The notes below the pieces were generated by a model. That model saw only the letters and a program-made list of their open reading frames with translations. It had not been told where the DNA came from and did not search any database. From positions 124,001 through 188,000 of the forward strand of contig NW_026870603.1 in the NCBI RefSeq assembly GCF_963576545.1: DNA of 64,000 bases, written 5' to 3'. Source of the DNA: Limanda limanda. Taxonomy: Eukaryota > Chordata > Actinopteri > Pleuronectiformes > Pleuronectidae. Positions 1-10,887 of the stretch are shown here, piece by piece. Made by a program: the position numbers and the translations under genes. The stretch's first letter is position 1. The number at the start of each line of letters is the position of its first letter.

Positions 1-205
1 ATAACTTTTTTTGTGAAGGTCGGAGAGACTTGCAAGTAGGCTCTACCCCCACTAAATGGGGTAGCGCGCATCGATCGGTACCATCCTTGAGCTTCTCCGA
101 CTTTCGGAAGGGTTAGGGTTAGGGTTAGGGATGAAAGCACATAGGAGAAAGAGATATTCTTGAATAACTTTTTTTGTGAAGGTCGGAGAGACTTGCAAGT
201 AGGCT

Positions 206-227
206 CTACCCCCACTAAATGGGGTAG
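206..227. other. Hairpin CTACCCC / GGGGTAG, representative copy
   Basis: A perfect 7-bp inverted repeat with an 8-nt loop at unit positions 43-64 of monomer A, adjoining a GCGCGC/ATCGAT/GGTACC palindrome cluster. Post-B units (A63T) break the second base pair. Pre-B A* units (A45G) turn one pair into a G-T wobble. A role such as cruciform formation, RNA folding or protein binding is not shown by the sequence. Confidence 0.7.
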
Positions 228-272
228 CGCGCATCGATCGGTACCATCCTTGAGCTTCTCCGACTTTCGGAA

Positions 273-293
273 GGGTTAGGGTTAGGGTTAGGG
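273..293 (+). repeat. Telomere-like tract, representative copy
   Basis: G3(TTAG3)3 at unit positions 110-130 of the A monomer starting at 164. The same tract occurs in every long A unit, with a few point variants: G116T in six units, A127T in two, and one each of TTAGGA and ATAGGG. It has exactly four GGG runs, the minimum for an intramolecular G-quadruplex of the human-telomere type; the A2 form has only three. No run longer than three hexamers occurs in the window, so this is not a terminal telomere. Confidence 0.93.
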
Positions 294-1459
294 ATGAAAG
301 CACATAGGAGAAAGAGATATTCTTGAATAACTTTTTTTGTGAAGGTCGGAGAGACTTGCAAGTAGGCTCTACCCCCACTAAATGGGGTAGCGCGCATCGA
401 TCGGTACCATCCTTGAGCTTCTCCGACTTTCGGAAGGGTTAGGGTTAGGGTTAGGGATGAAAGCACATAGGAGAAAGAGATATTCTTGAATAACTTTTTT
501 TGTGAAGGTCGGAGAGACTTGCAAGTAGGCTCTGCCCCCACTAAATGGGGTAGCGCGCATCGATCGGTACCATCCTTGAGCTTCTCTGACTTTCGGAAGG
601 GTTAGGGTTAGGGTTTGGGATGAAAGCACATAGGAGAAAGAGATATTCTTGAATAACTTTTTTTGTGAAGGTCGGAGAGACTTGGAAAGTGGTTGCATCT
701 GGACTAATTTGGGTCCTGCAGATCGATTGGTACCATCCCCGAGCTTGTACGACCTTCGGAAGAGGTCGACCGACGAAATTCCCCCAAATCTGAGGAGATA
801 TTCTTGAATAACTTTTTTTGTGAAGGTCGGAGAGACTTGCAAGTAGGCTCTACCCCCACTAAATGGGGTTGCGCGCATCGATCGGTACCATCCTTGAGCT
901 TCTCCGACTTTCGGAAGGGTTAGGGTTAGGGTTAGGGATGAAAGCACATAGGAGAAAGAGATATTCTTGAATAACTTTTTTTGTGAAGGTCGGAGAGACT
1001 TGCAAGTAGGCTCTACCCCCACTAAATGGGGTAGCGCGCATCGATCGGTACCATCCTTGAGCTTCTCCGACTTTCGGAAGGGTTAGGGTTAGGGTTAGGG
1101 ATGAAAGCACATAGGAGAAAGAGATATTCTTGAATAACTTTTTTTGTGAAGGTCGGAGAGACTTGCAAGTAGGCTCTACCCCCACTAAATGGGGTAGCGC
1201 GCATCGATCGGTACCATCCTTGAGCTTCTCCGACTTTCGGAAGGGTTAGGGTTAGGGTTAGGGATGAAAGCACATAGGAGAAAGAGATATTCTTGAATAA
1301 CTTTTTTTGTGAAGGTCGGAGAGACTTGCAAGTAGGCTCTGCCCCCACTAAATGGGGTAGCGCGCATCGATCGGTACCATCCTTGAGCTTCTCTGACTTT
1401 CGGAAGGGTTAGGGTTAGGGTTAGGGATGAAAGCACATAGGAGAAAGAGATATTCTTGA

Positions 1460-1614
1460 ATAACTTTTTTTGTGAAGGTCGGAGAGACTTGGAAAGTGGT
1501 TGCATCTGGACTAATTTGGGTCCTGCGGATCGATTGGTACCATCCCCGAGCTTGTACGACCTTCGGAAGAGGTCGACCGACGAAATTCCCCCAAATCTGA
1601 GGAGATATTCTTGA
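1460..1614 (+). repeat. Reference monomer B (155 bp, telomere-free type)
   Basis: A typical B unit. Unit positions 1-32 match A exactly. Positions 33-76 match A at 26 of 44 sites without a gap. Positions 77-110 match at 29 of 34 sites, including GGTACC at 77-82 and ATCGAT at 70-75. Positions 111-142 are unlike A and hold the palindrome GGTCGACC (112-119), a C5 tract and no TTAGGG. The last 13 bases match A again. 99-115 can form a 5-bp hairpin (GACCT/AGGTC). A and B are therefore paralogous monomers that differ chiefly by replacement of one segment. Confidence 0.95.
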
Positions 1615-2252
1615 ATAACTTTTTTTGTGAAGGTCGGAGAGACTTGCAAGTAGGCTCTACCCCCACTAAATGGGGTAGCGCGCATCGATCGGTACCATCC
1701 TTGAGCTTCTCTGACTTTCGGAAGGGTTAGGGTTAGGGATGAAAGCACATAGGAGAAAGAGATATTCTTGAATAAGTTTTTTTGTGAAGGTCGGAGAGAC
1801 TTGGAAAGTGGTTGCATCTGGACTAATTTGGGTCCTGCGGATCGATTGGTACCATCCCCGAGCTTGTACGACCTTCGGAAGAGGTCGACCGACGAAATTC
1901 CCCCAAATCTGAGGAGATATTCTTGAATAACTTTTTTTGTGAAGGTCGGAGAGACTTGCAAGTAGGCTCTACCCCCACTAAATGGGGTTGCGCGCATCGA
2001 TCGGTACCATCCTTGAGCTTCTCCGACTTTCGGAAGGGTTAGGGTTAGGGTTAGGGATGAAAGCACATAGGAGAAAGAGATATTCTTGAATAACTTTTTT
2101 TGTGAAGGTCGGAGAGACTTGCAAGTAGGCTCTACCCCCACTAAATGGGGTAGCGCGCATCGATCGGTACCATCCTTGAGCTTCTCCGACTTTCGGAAGG
2201 GTTAGGGTTAGGGTTAGGGATGAAAGCACATAGGAGAAAGAGATATTCTTGA

Positions 2253-3371
2253 ATAACTTTTTTTGTGAAGGTCGGAGAGACTTTCAAGTAGGCTTTACCC
2301 CCACTAAATGGGGTAGTGCGCATCGATCGGTACCATCCTTGAGCTTCTCCGACTTTCGGAAGGGTTAGGGTTAGGGATGAAAGCACATAGGAGAAAGAGA
2401 TATTCTTGAATAACTTTTTTTGTGAAGGTCGGAGAGACTTGGAAAGTAGTTGCATCTGGACTAATTTGGGTCCTGCGGATCGATTGGTACCATCCCCGAG
2501 CTTGTACGACCTTCGGAAGAGGTCGACCGACGAAATTCCCCCAAATCTGAGGAGATATTCTTGAATAACTTTTTTTGTGAAGGTCGGAGAGACTTGCAAG
2601 TAGGCTCTACCCCCACTAAATGGGGTAGCGCGCATCGATCGGTACCATCCTTGAGCTTCTCCGACTTTCGGAAGGGTTAGGGTTAGGGTTAGGGATGAAA
2701 GCACATAGGAGAAAGAGATATTCTTGAATAACTTTTTTTGTGAAGGTCGGAGAGACTTGCAAGTAGGCTCTACCCCCACTAAATGGGGTAGCGCGCATCG
2801 ATCGGTACCATCTTTGAGCTTCTCCGACTTTCGGAAGGGTTAGGGTTAGGGTTAGGGATGAAAGCACATAGGAGAAAGAGATATTCTTGAATAACTTTTT
2901 TTGTGAAGGTCGTAGAGACTTGGAAAGTGGTTGCATCTGGACTAATTTGGGTCCTGCGGATCGATTGGTACCATCCCCGAGCTTGTACGACCTTCGGAAG
3001 AGGTCGACCGACGAAATTCCCCCAAATCTGAGGAGATATTCTTGAATAACTTTTTTTGTGAAGGTCGGAGAGACTTGCAAGTAGGCTCTACCCCCACTAA
3101 ATGGGGTTGCGCGCATCGATCGGTACCATCCTTGAGCTTCTCCGACTTTCGGAAGGGTTAGGGTTAGGGTTAGGGATGAAAGCACATAGGAGAAAGAGAT
3201 ATTCTTGAATAACTTTTTTTGTGAAGGTCGGAGAGACTTGCAAGTAGGCTCTACCCCCACTAAATGGGGTAGCGCGCATCGATCGGTACCATCCTTGAGC
3301 TTCTCCGACTTTCGGAAGGGTTAGGGTTAGGGTTAGGGATGAAAGCACATAGGAGAAAGAGATATTCTTGA
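2253..3371 (+). repeat. Seven-unit block, copy 1 of a 3031-bp-offset duplication
   Basis: B units start at 2410 and 2891. The leading A2 is divergent: CTTTCAAG, GGCTTTACC and GTAGTGCG. The following B has GTAGTTGC, and the second B has G23T. The same combination recurs at 5284-6402, so these are duplicated segments. The A at 2728 has a private change (CCATCTTTG) absent from the partner. Confidence 0.88.
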
Positions 3372-5283
3372 ATAACTTTTTTTGTGAAGGTCGGAGAGAC
3401 TTGCAAGTAGGCTCTACCCCCACTAAATGGGGTAGCGCGCATCGATCGGTACCATCCTTGAGCTTCTCCGACTTTCGGAAGGGTTAGGGTTAGGGTTAGG
3501 GATGAAAGCACATAGGAGAAAGAGATATTCTTGAATAACTTTTTTTGTGAAGGTCGGAGAGACTTGCAAGTAGGCTCTGCCCCCACTAAATGGGGTAGCG
3601 CGCATCGATCGGTACCATCCTTGAGCTTCTCTGACTTTCGGAAGGGTTAGGGTTAGGGTTAGGGATGAAAGCACATAGGAGAAAGAGATATTCTTGAATA
3701 ACTTTTTTTGTGAAGGTCGGAGAGACTTGGAAAGTGGTTGCATCTGGACTAATTTGGGTCCTGCGGATCGATTGGTACCATCCCCGAGCTTGTACGACCT
3801 TCGGAAGAGGTCGACCGACGAAATTCCCCCAAATCTGAGGAGATATTCTTGAATAACTTTTTTTGTGAAGGTCGGAGAGACTTGCAAGTAGGCTCTACCC
3901 CCACTAAATGGGGTAGCGCGCATCGATCGGTACCATCCTTGAGCTTCTCTGACTTTCGGAAGGGTTAGGGTTAGGGATGAAAGCACATAGGAGAAAGAGA
4001 TATTCTTGAATAACTTTTTTTGTGAAGGTCGGAGAGACTTGGAAAGTGGTTGCATCTGGACTAATTTGGGTCCTGCGGATCGATTGGTACCATCCCCGAG
4101 CTTGTACGACCTTCAGAAGAGGTCGACCGACGAAATTCCCCCAAATCTGAGGAGATATTCTTGAATAACTTTTTTTGTGAAGGTCGGAGAGACTTGCAAG
4201 TAGGCTCTACCCCCACTAAATGGGGTTGCGCGCATCGATCGGTACCATCCTTGAGCTTCTCCGACTTTCGGAAGGGTTAGGGTTAGGGTTAGGGATGAAA
4301 GCACATAGGAGAAAGAGATATTCTTGAATAAATTTTTTTGTGAAGGTCGGAGAGACTTGCAAGTAGGCTCTACCCCCACTAAATGGGGTAGCGCGCATCG
4401 ATCGGTACCATCCTTGAGCTTCTCCGACTTTCGGAAGGGTTAGGGTTAGGGTTAGGGATGAAAGCACATAGGAGAAAGAGATATTCTTGAATAAGTTTTT
4501 TTGTGAAGGTCGGAGAGACTTGGAAAGTGGTTGCATCTGGACTAATTTGGGTCCTGCGGATCGATTGGTACCATCCCCGAGCTTGTACGACCTTCGGAAG
4601 AGGTCGACCGACGAAATTCCCCCAAATCTGAGGAGATATTCTTGAATAACTTTTTTTGTGAAGGTCGGAGAGACTTGCAAGTAGGCTCTACCCCCACTAA
4701 ATGGGGTAGCGCGCATCGATCGGTACCATCCTTGAGCTTCTCCGACTTTCGGAAGGGTTAGGGTTAGGGATGAAAGCACATAGGAGAAAGAGATATTCTT
4801 GAATAACTTTTTTTGTGAAGGTCGGAGAGACTTGCAAGTAGGCTCTACCCCCACTAAATGGGGTAGCGCGCATCGATCGGTACCATCCTTGAGCTTCTCC
4901 GACTTTCGGAAGGGTTAGGGTTAGGGTTAGGGATGAAAGCACATAGGAGAAAGAGATATTCTTGAATAACTTTTTTTGTGAAGGTCGGAGAGACTTGAAA
5001 AGTGGTTGCATCTGGACTAATTTGGGTCCTGCGGATCGATTGGTACCATCCCCGAGCTTGTACGACCTTCGGAAGAGGTCGACCGACGAAATTCCCCCAA
5101 ATCTGAGGAGATATTCTTGAATAACTTTTTTTGTGAAGGTCGGAGAGACTTGCAAGTAGGCTCTACCCCCACTAAATGGGGTTGCGCGCATCGATCGGTA
5201 CCATCCTTGAGCTTCTCCGACTTTCGGAAGGGTTAGGGTTAGGGTTAGGGATGAAAGCACATAGGAGAAAGAGATATTCTTGA
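3372..5283 (+). repeat. Twelve-unit spacer block
   Basis: B units start at 3698, 4010, 4491 and 4966; A2 units start at 3853 and 4646. The pattern of A* then B then A2 then B then post-B A resembles the later 21-unit higher-order repeat. Private variants include CTTCAGAAG in the B at 4010 and ATAAATTT in the A at 4328. Confidence 0.88.
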
Positions 5284-6402
5284 ATAACTTTTTTTGTGAA
5301 GGTCGGAGAGACTTTCAAGTAGGCTTTACCCCCACTAAATGGGGTAGTGCGCATCGATCGGTACCATCCTTGAGCTTCTCCGACTTTCGGAAGGGTTAGG
5401 GTTAGGGATGAAAGCACATAGGAGAAAGAGATATTCTTGAATAACTTTTTTTGTGAAGGTCGGAGAGACTTGGAAAGTAGTTGCATCTGGACTAATTTGG
5501 GTCCTGCGGATCGATTGGTACCATCCCCGAGCTTGTACGACCTTCGGAAGAGGTCGACCGACGAAATTCCCCCAAATCTGAGGAGATATTCTTGAATAAC
5601 TTTTTTTGTGAAGGTCGGAGAGACTTGCAAGTAGGCTCTACCCCCACTAAATGGGGTAGCGCGCATCGATCGGTACCATCCTTGAGCTTCTCCGACTTTC
5701 GGAAGGGTTAGGGTTAGGGTTAGGGATGAAAGCACATAGGAGAAAGAGATATTCTTGAATAACTTTTTTTGTGAAGGTCGGAGAGACTTGCAAGTAGGCT
5801 CTACCCCCACTAAATGGGGTAGCGCGCATCGATCGGTACCATCCTTGAGCTTCTCCGACTATCGGAAGGGTTAGGGTTAGGGTTAGGGATGAAAGCACAT
5901 AGGAGAAAGAGATATTCTTGAATAACTTTTTTTGTGAAGGTCGTAGAGACTTGGAAAGTGGTTGCATCTGGACTAATTTGGGTCCTGCGGATCGATTGGT
6001 ACCATCCCCGAGCTTGTACGACCTTCGGAAGAGGTCGACCGACGAAATTCCCCCAAATCTGAGGAGATATTCTTGAATAACTTTTTTTGTGAAGGTCGGA
6101 GAGACTTGCAAGTAGGCTCTACCCCCACTAAATGGGGTTGCGCGCATCGATCGGTACCATCCTTGAGCTTCTCCGACTTTCGGAAGGGTTAGGGTTAGGG
6201 TTAGGGATGAAAGCACATAGGAGAAAGAGATATTCTTGAATAACTTTTTTTGTGAAGGTCGGAGAGACTTGCAAGTAGGCTCTACCCCCACTAAATGGGG
6301 TAGCGCGCATCGATCGGTACCATCCTTGAGCTTCTCCGACTTTCGGAAGGGTTAGGGTTAGGGTTAGGGATGAAAGCACATAGGAGAAAGAGATATTCTT
6401 GA
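5284..6402 (+). repeat. Seven-unit block, copy 2 of the 3031-bp-offset duplication
   Basis: Copy of 2253-3371 with B units at 5441 and 5922. It shares the divergent A2, the GTAGTTGC B and the G23T B. The private change here is GACTATCGG in the A at 5759. Both copies are 1119 bp. Confidence 0.88.
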
Positions 6403-8963
6403 ATAACTTTTTTTGTGAAGGTCGGAGAGACTTGGAAAGTGGTTGCATCTGGACTAATTTGGGTCCTGCGGATCGATTGGTACCATCCCCGAGCTTGTAC
6501 GACCTTCGAAAGAGGTCGACCGACGAAATTCCCCCAAATCTGAGGAGATATTCTTGAATAACTTTTTTTGTGAAGGTCGGAGAGACTTGCAAGTAGGCTC
6601 TACCCCCACTAAATGGGGTAGCGCGCATCGATCGGTACCATCCTTGAGCTTCTCCGACTTTCGGAAGGGTTAGGGTTAGGGTTAGGGATGAAAGCACATA
6701 GGAGAAAGAGATATTCTTGAATAACTTTTTTTGTGAAGGTCGGAGAGACTTGCAAGTAGGCTCTACCCCCACTAAATGGGGTAGCGCGCATCGATCGGTA
6801 CCATCCTTGAGCTTCTCCGACTTTCGGAAGGGTTAGGGTTAGGGTTAGGGATGAAAGCACATAAGAGAAAGAGATATTCTTGAATAACTTTTTTTGTGAA
6901 GGTCGGAGAGACTTGGAAAGTGGTTGCATCTGGACTAATTTGGGTCCTGCGGATCGATTGGTACCATCCCCGAGCTTGTACGACCTTCGGAAGAGGTCGA
7001 CCGACGAAATTCCCCCAAATCTGAGGAGATATTCTTGAATAACTTTTTTTGTGAAGGTCGGAGAGACTTGCAAGTAGGCTCTACCCCCACTAAATGGGGT
7101 TGCGCGCATCGATCGGTACCATCCTTGAGCTTCTCCGACTTTCGGAAGGGTTAGGGTTAGGGTTAGGGATGAAAGCACATAGGAGAAAGAGATATTCTTG
7201 AATAACTTTTTTTGTGAAGGTCGGAGAGACTTGCAAGTAGGCTCTACCCCCACTAAATGGGGTAGCGCGCATCGATTGGTACCATCCTTGAGCTTCTCCG
7301 ACTTTCGGAAGGGTTAGGGTTAGGGTTAGGGATGAAAGCACATAGGAGAAAGAGATATTCTTGAATAACTTTTTTTTGAAGGTCGGAGAGACTTGGAAAG
7401 TGGTTGCATCTGGACTAATTTGGGTCCTGCGGATCGATTGGTACCATCTCCGAGCTTGTACGACCTTCGGAAGAGGTCGACCGACGAAATTCCCCCAAAT
7501 CTGAGGAGATATTCTTGAATAACTTTTTTTGTGAAGGTCGGAGAGACTTGCAAGTAGGCTCTACCCCCACTAAATGGGGTTGCGCGCATCGATCGGTACC
7601 ATCCTTGAGCTTCTCCGACTTTCGGAAGGGTTAGGGTTAGGGTTAGGGATGAAAGCACATAGGAGAAAGAGATATTCTTGAATAACTTTTTTTGTGAAGG
7701 TCGGAGAGACTTGCAAGTAGGCTCTACCCCCACTAAATGGGGTAGCGCGCATCGATCGGTACCATCCTTGAGCTTCTCCGACTTTCGGAAGGGTTAGGGT
7801 TAGGGTTAGGGATGAAAGCACATAGGAGAAAGAGATATTCTTGAATAACTTTTTTTGTGAAGGTCGGAGAGACTTGCAAGTAGGCTCTACCCCCACTAAA
7901 TGGGGTAGCGCGCATCGATCGGTACCATCCTTGAGCTTCTCCGACTTTCGGAAGGGTTAGGGTTAGGGTTAGGGATGAAAGCACATAGGAGAAAGAGATA
8001 TTCTTGAATAACTTTTTTTGTGAAGGTCGGAGAGACTTGCAAGTAGGCTCTGCCCCCACTAAATGGGGTAGCGCGCATCGATCGGTACCATCCTTGAGCT
8101 TCTCTGACTTTCGGAAGGGTTAGGGTTAGGGTTTGGGATGAAAGCACATAGGAGAAAGAGATATTCTTGAATAACTTTTTTTGTGAAGGTCGGAGAGACT
8201 TGGAAAGTGGTTGCATCTGGACTAATTTGGGTCCTGCAGATCGATTGGTACCATCCCCGAGCTTGTACGACCTTCGGAAGAGGTCGACCGACGAAATTCC
8301 CCCAAATCTGAGGAGATATTCTTGAATAACTTTTTTTGTGAAGGTCGGAGAGACTTGCAAGTAGGCTCTACCCCCACTAAATGGGGTAGCGCGCATCGAT
8401 CGGTACCATCCTTGAGCTTCTCCGACTTTCGGAAGGGTTAGGGTTAGGGATGAAAGCACATAGGAGAAAGAGATATTCTTGAATAACTTTTTTTGTGAAG
8501 GTCGGAGAGACTTGGAAAGTGGTTGCATCTGGACTAATTTGGGTCCTGCGGATCGATTGGTACCATCCCCGAGCTTGTACGACCTTCGGAAGAGGTCGAC
8601 CGACGAAATTCCCCCAAATCTGAGGAGATATTCTTGAATAACTTTTTTTGTGAAGGTCGGAGAGACTTGCAAGTAGGCTCTACCCCCACTAAATGGGGTT
8701 GCGCGCATCGATCGGTACCATCCTTGAGCTTCTCCGACTTTCGGAAGGGTTAGGGTTAGGGTTAGGGATGAAAGCACATAGGAGAAAGAGATATTCTTGA
8801 ATAACTTTTTTTGTGAAGGTCGGAGAGACTTGCAAGTAGGCTCTACCCCCACTAAATGGGGTAGCGCGCATCGATCAGTACCATCCTTGAGCTTCTCCGA
8901 CTTTCGGAAGGGTTAGGGTTAGGGTTAGGGATGAAAGCACATAGGAGAAAGAGATATTCTTGA
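6403..8963 (+). repeat. Sixteen-unit block including a copy of the left edge
   Basis: B units start at 6403, 6884, 7365, 8171 and 8483. The segment 7519-8325 matches 1-807 except that its first A is of the post-B type. The B at 7365 is 154 bp. Private substitutions are common: CTTCGAAAG at 6403, ATAAGAG in the A at 6721, GATTGG in the A at 7202 and GATCAG in the A at 8801. Confidence 0.88.
7365..7518 (+). repeat. B monomer with 1-bp deletion (154 bp)
   Basis: The T7-GTGAAGG junction is replaced by T8-GAAGG, a net loss of one base at a homopolymer. It also has a private C-to-T in CCATCTCCG. It could be a real slippage event or a sequencing homopolymer error. Confidence 0.85.
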
Positions 8964-9925
8964 ATAACTTTTTTTGTGAAGGTCGGAGAGACTTGGAAAG
9001 TGGTTGCATCTGGACTAATTTGGGTCCTGCGGATCGATTGGTACCATCCCCGAGCTTGTACGACCTTCGGAAGAGGTCGACCGACGAAATTCCCCCAAAT
9101 CTGAGGAGATATTCTTGAATAACTTTTTTTGTGAAGGTCGGAGAGACTTGCAAGTAGGCTCTACCCCCACTAAATGGGGTAGCGCGCATCGATCGGTACC
9201 ATCCTTGAGCTTCTCCGACTTTCGGAAGGGTTAGGGTTAGGGTTAGGGATGAAAGCACATAGGAGAAAGAGATATTCTTGAATAACTTTTTTTGTGAAGG
9301 TCGGAGAGACTTGCAAGTAGGCTCTACCCCCACTAAATGGGGTAGCGCGCATCGATCGGTACCATCCTTGAGCTTCTCCGACTTTCGGAAGGGTTAGGGT
9401 TAGGGTTAGGGATGAAAGCACATAGGAGAAAGAGATATTCTTGAATAACTTTTTTTGTGAAGGTCGGAGAGACTTGGAAAGTGGTTGCATCTGGACTAAT
9501 TTGGGTCCTGCAGATCGATTGGTACCATCCCCGAGCTTGTACGACCTTCGGAAGAGGTCGACCGACGAAATTCCCCCAAATCTGAGGAGATATTCTTGAA
9601 TAACTTTTTTTGTGAAGGTCGGAGAGACTTGCAAGTAGGCTCTACCCCCACTAAATGGGGTTGCGCGCATCGATCGGTACAATCCTTGAGCTTCTCCGAC
9701 TTTCGGAAGGGTTAGGGTTAGGGTTAGGGATGAAAGCACATAGGAGAAAGAGATATTCTTGAATAACTTTTTTTGTGAAGGTCGGAGAGACTTGCAAGTA
9801 GGCTCTACCCCCACTAAATGGGGTAGCGCGCATCGATCGGTACCATCCTTGAGCTTCTCCGACTTTCGGAAGGGTTAGGGTTAGGGTTAGGGATGAAAGC
9901 ACATAGGAGAAAGAGATATTCTTGA
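8964..9925 (+). repeat. 962-bp tandem duplication, copy 1
   Basis: Six units: B, A, A, B with G68A, post-B A with C82A, A. B units start at 8964 and 9445. The next 962 bp repeat the same unit order and the same two marker substitutions. Confidence 0.9.
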
Positions 9926-10887
9926 ATAACTTTTTTTGTGAAGGTCGGAGAGACTTGGAAAGTGGTTGCATCTGGACTAATTTGGGTCCTGCGGATCGAT
10001 TGGTACCATCCCCGAGCTTGTACGACCTTCGGAAGAGGTCGACCGACGAAATTCCCCCAAATCTGAGGAGATATTCTTGAATAACTTTTTTTGTGAAGGT
10101 CGGAGAGACTTGCAAGTAGGCTCTACCCCCACTAAATGGGGTAGCGCGCATCGATCGGTACCATCCTTGAGCTTCTCCGACTTTCGGAAGGGTTAGGGTT
10201 AGGGTTAGGGATGAAAGCACATAGGAGAAAGAGATATTCTTGAATAACTTTTTTTGTGAAGGTCGGAGAGACTTGCAAGTAGGCTCTACCCCCACTAAAT
10301 GGGGTAGCGCGCATCGATCGGTACCATCCTTGAGCTTCTCCGACTTTCGGAAGGGTTAGGGTTAGGGTTAGGGATGAAAGCACATAGGAGAAAGAGATAT
10401 TCTTGAATAACTTTTTTTGTGAAGGTCGGAGAGACTTGGAAAGTGGTTGCATCTGGACTAATTTGGGTCCTGCAGATCGATTGGTACCATCCCCGAGCTT
10501 GTACGACCTTCGGAAGAGGTCGACCGACGAAATTCCCCCAAATCTGAGGAGATATTCTTGAATAACTTTTTTTGTGAAGGTCGGAGAGACTTGCAAGTAG
10601 GCTCTACCCCCACTAAATGGGGTTGCGCGCATCGATCGGTACAATCCTTGAGCTTCTCCGACTTTCGGAAGGGTTAGGGTTAGGGTTAGGGATGAAAGCA
10701 CATAGGAGAAAGAGATATTCTTGAATAACTTTTTTTGTGAAGGTCGGAGAGACTTGCAAGTAGGCTCTACCCCCACTAAATGGGGTAGCGCGCATCGATC
10801 GGTACCATCCTTGAGCTTCTCCGACTTTCGGAAGGGTTAGGGTTAGGGTTAGGGATGAAAGCACATAGGAGAAAGAGATATTCTTGA
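9926..10887 (+). repeat. 962-bp tandem duplication, copy 2
   Basis: Direct tandem copy of 8964-9925, with B units at 9926 and 10407. The G68A (PstI) and C82A (KpnI loss) markers sit at the same offsets. I saw no difference between the copies. Confidence 0.9.

Larger units (their letters stand above)
164..326 (+). repeat. Reference monomer A (163 bp, telomere-motif type)
   Basis: A typical A unit; positions below are within the unit. 5-12: C followed by T7. 15-26: arm of an imperfect inverted repeat whose partner is 94-105. 43-64: a 7-bp perfect hairpin, CTACCCC/GGGGTAG with an 8-nt loop. 64-69: GCGCGC. 70-75: ATCGAT. 72-77: CGATCG. 77-82: GGTACC. 110-130: G3(TTAG3)3. 151-163: a 13-bp tail shared with B. 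The A2 form lacks one TTAGGG and is otherwise the same. I place the unit boundary at ATAAC purely as a convention; a circular permutation would be equally valid. Confidence 0.95.
1..2252 (+). repeat. Left block, 14 units
   Basis: B units start at 653, 1460 and 1772; all others are A. The first four A units run directly from base 1. Units 1-807 resemble 7519-8325 (offset 7518): both have an A* with the A127T telomere variant followed by a B carrying G68A, which creates a PstI site. The A2 at 1615 carries C98T without A45G. The B at 1772 carries C5G. Confidence 0.9.

Noticed and set aside
6..12. T7 tract after a hairpin as a bacterial rho-independent terminator or RNA polymerase III terminator
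   Set aside because: It is not preceded by a stable GC stem, it recurs in every unit and no transcription unit is visible; a Pol III stop could only matter if transcripts exist.
653..807. B monomer as an inserted mobile element within an A array
   Set aside because: B aligns gaplessly to A over 110 positions and occupies a full monomer slot with no target-site duplication, so it is a paralogous unit.
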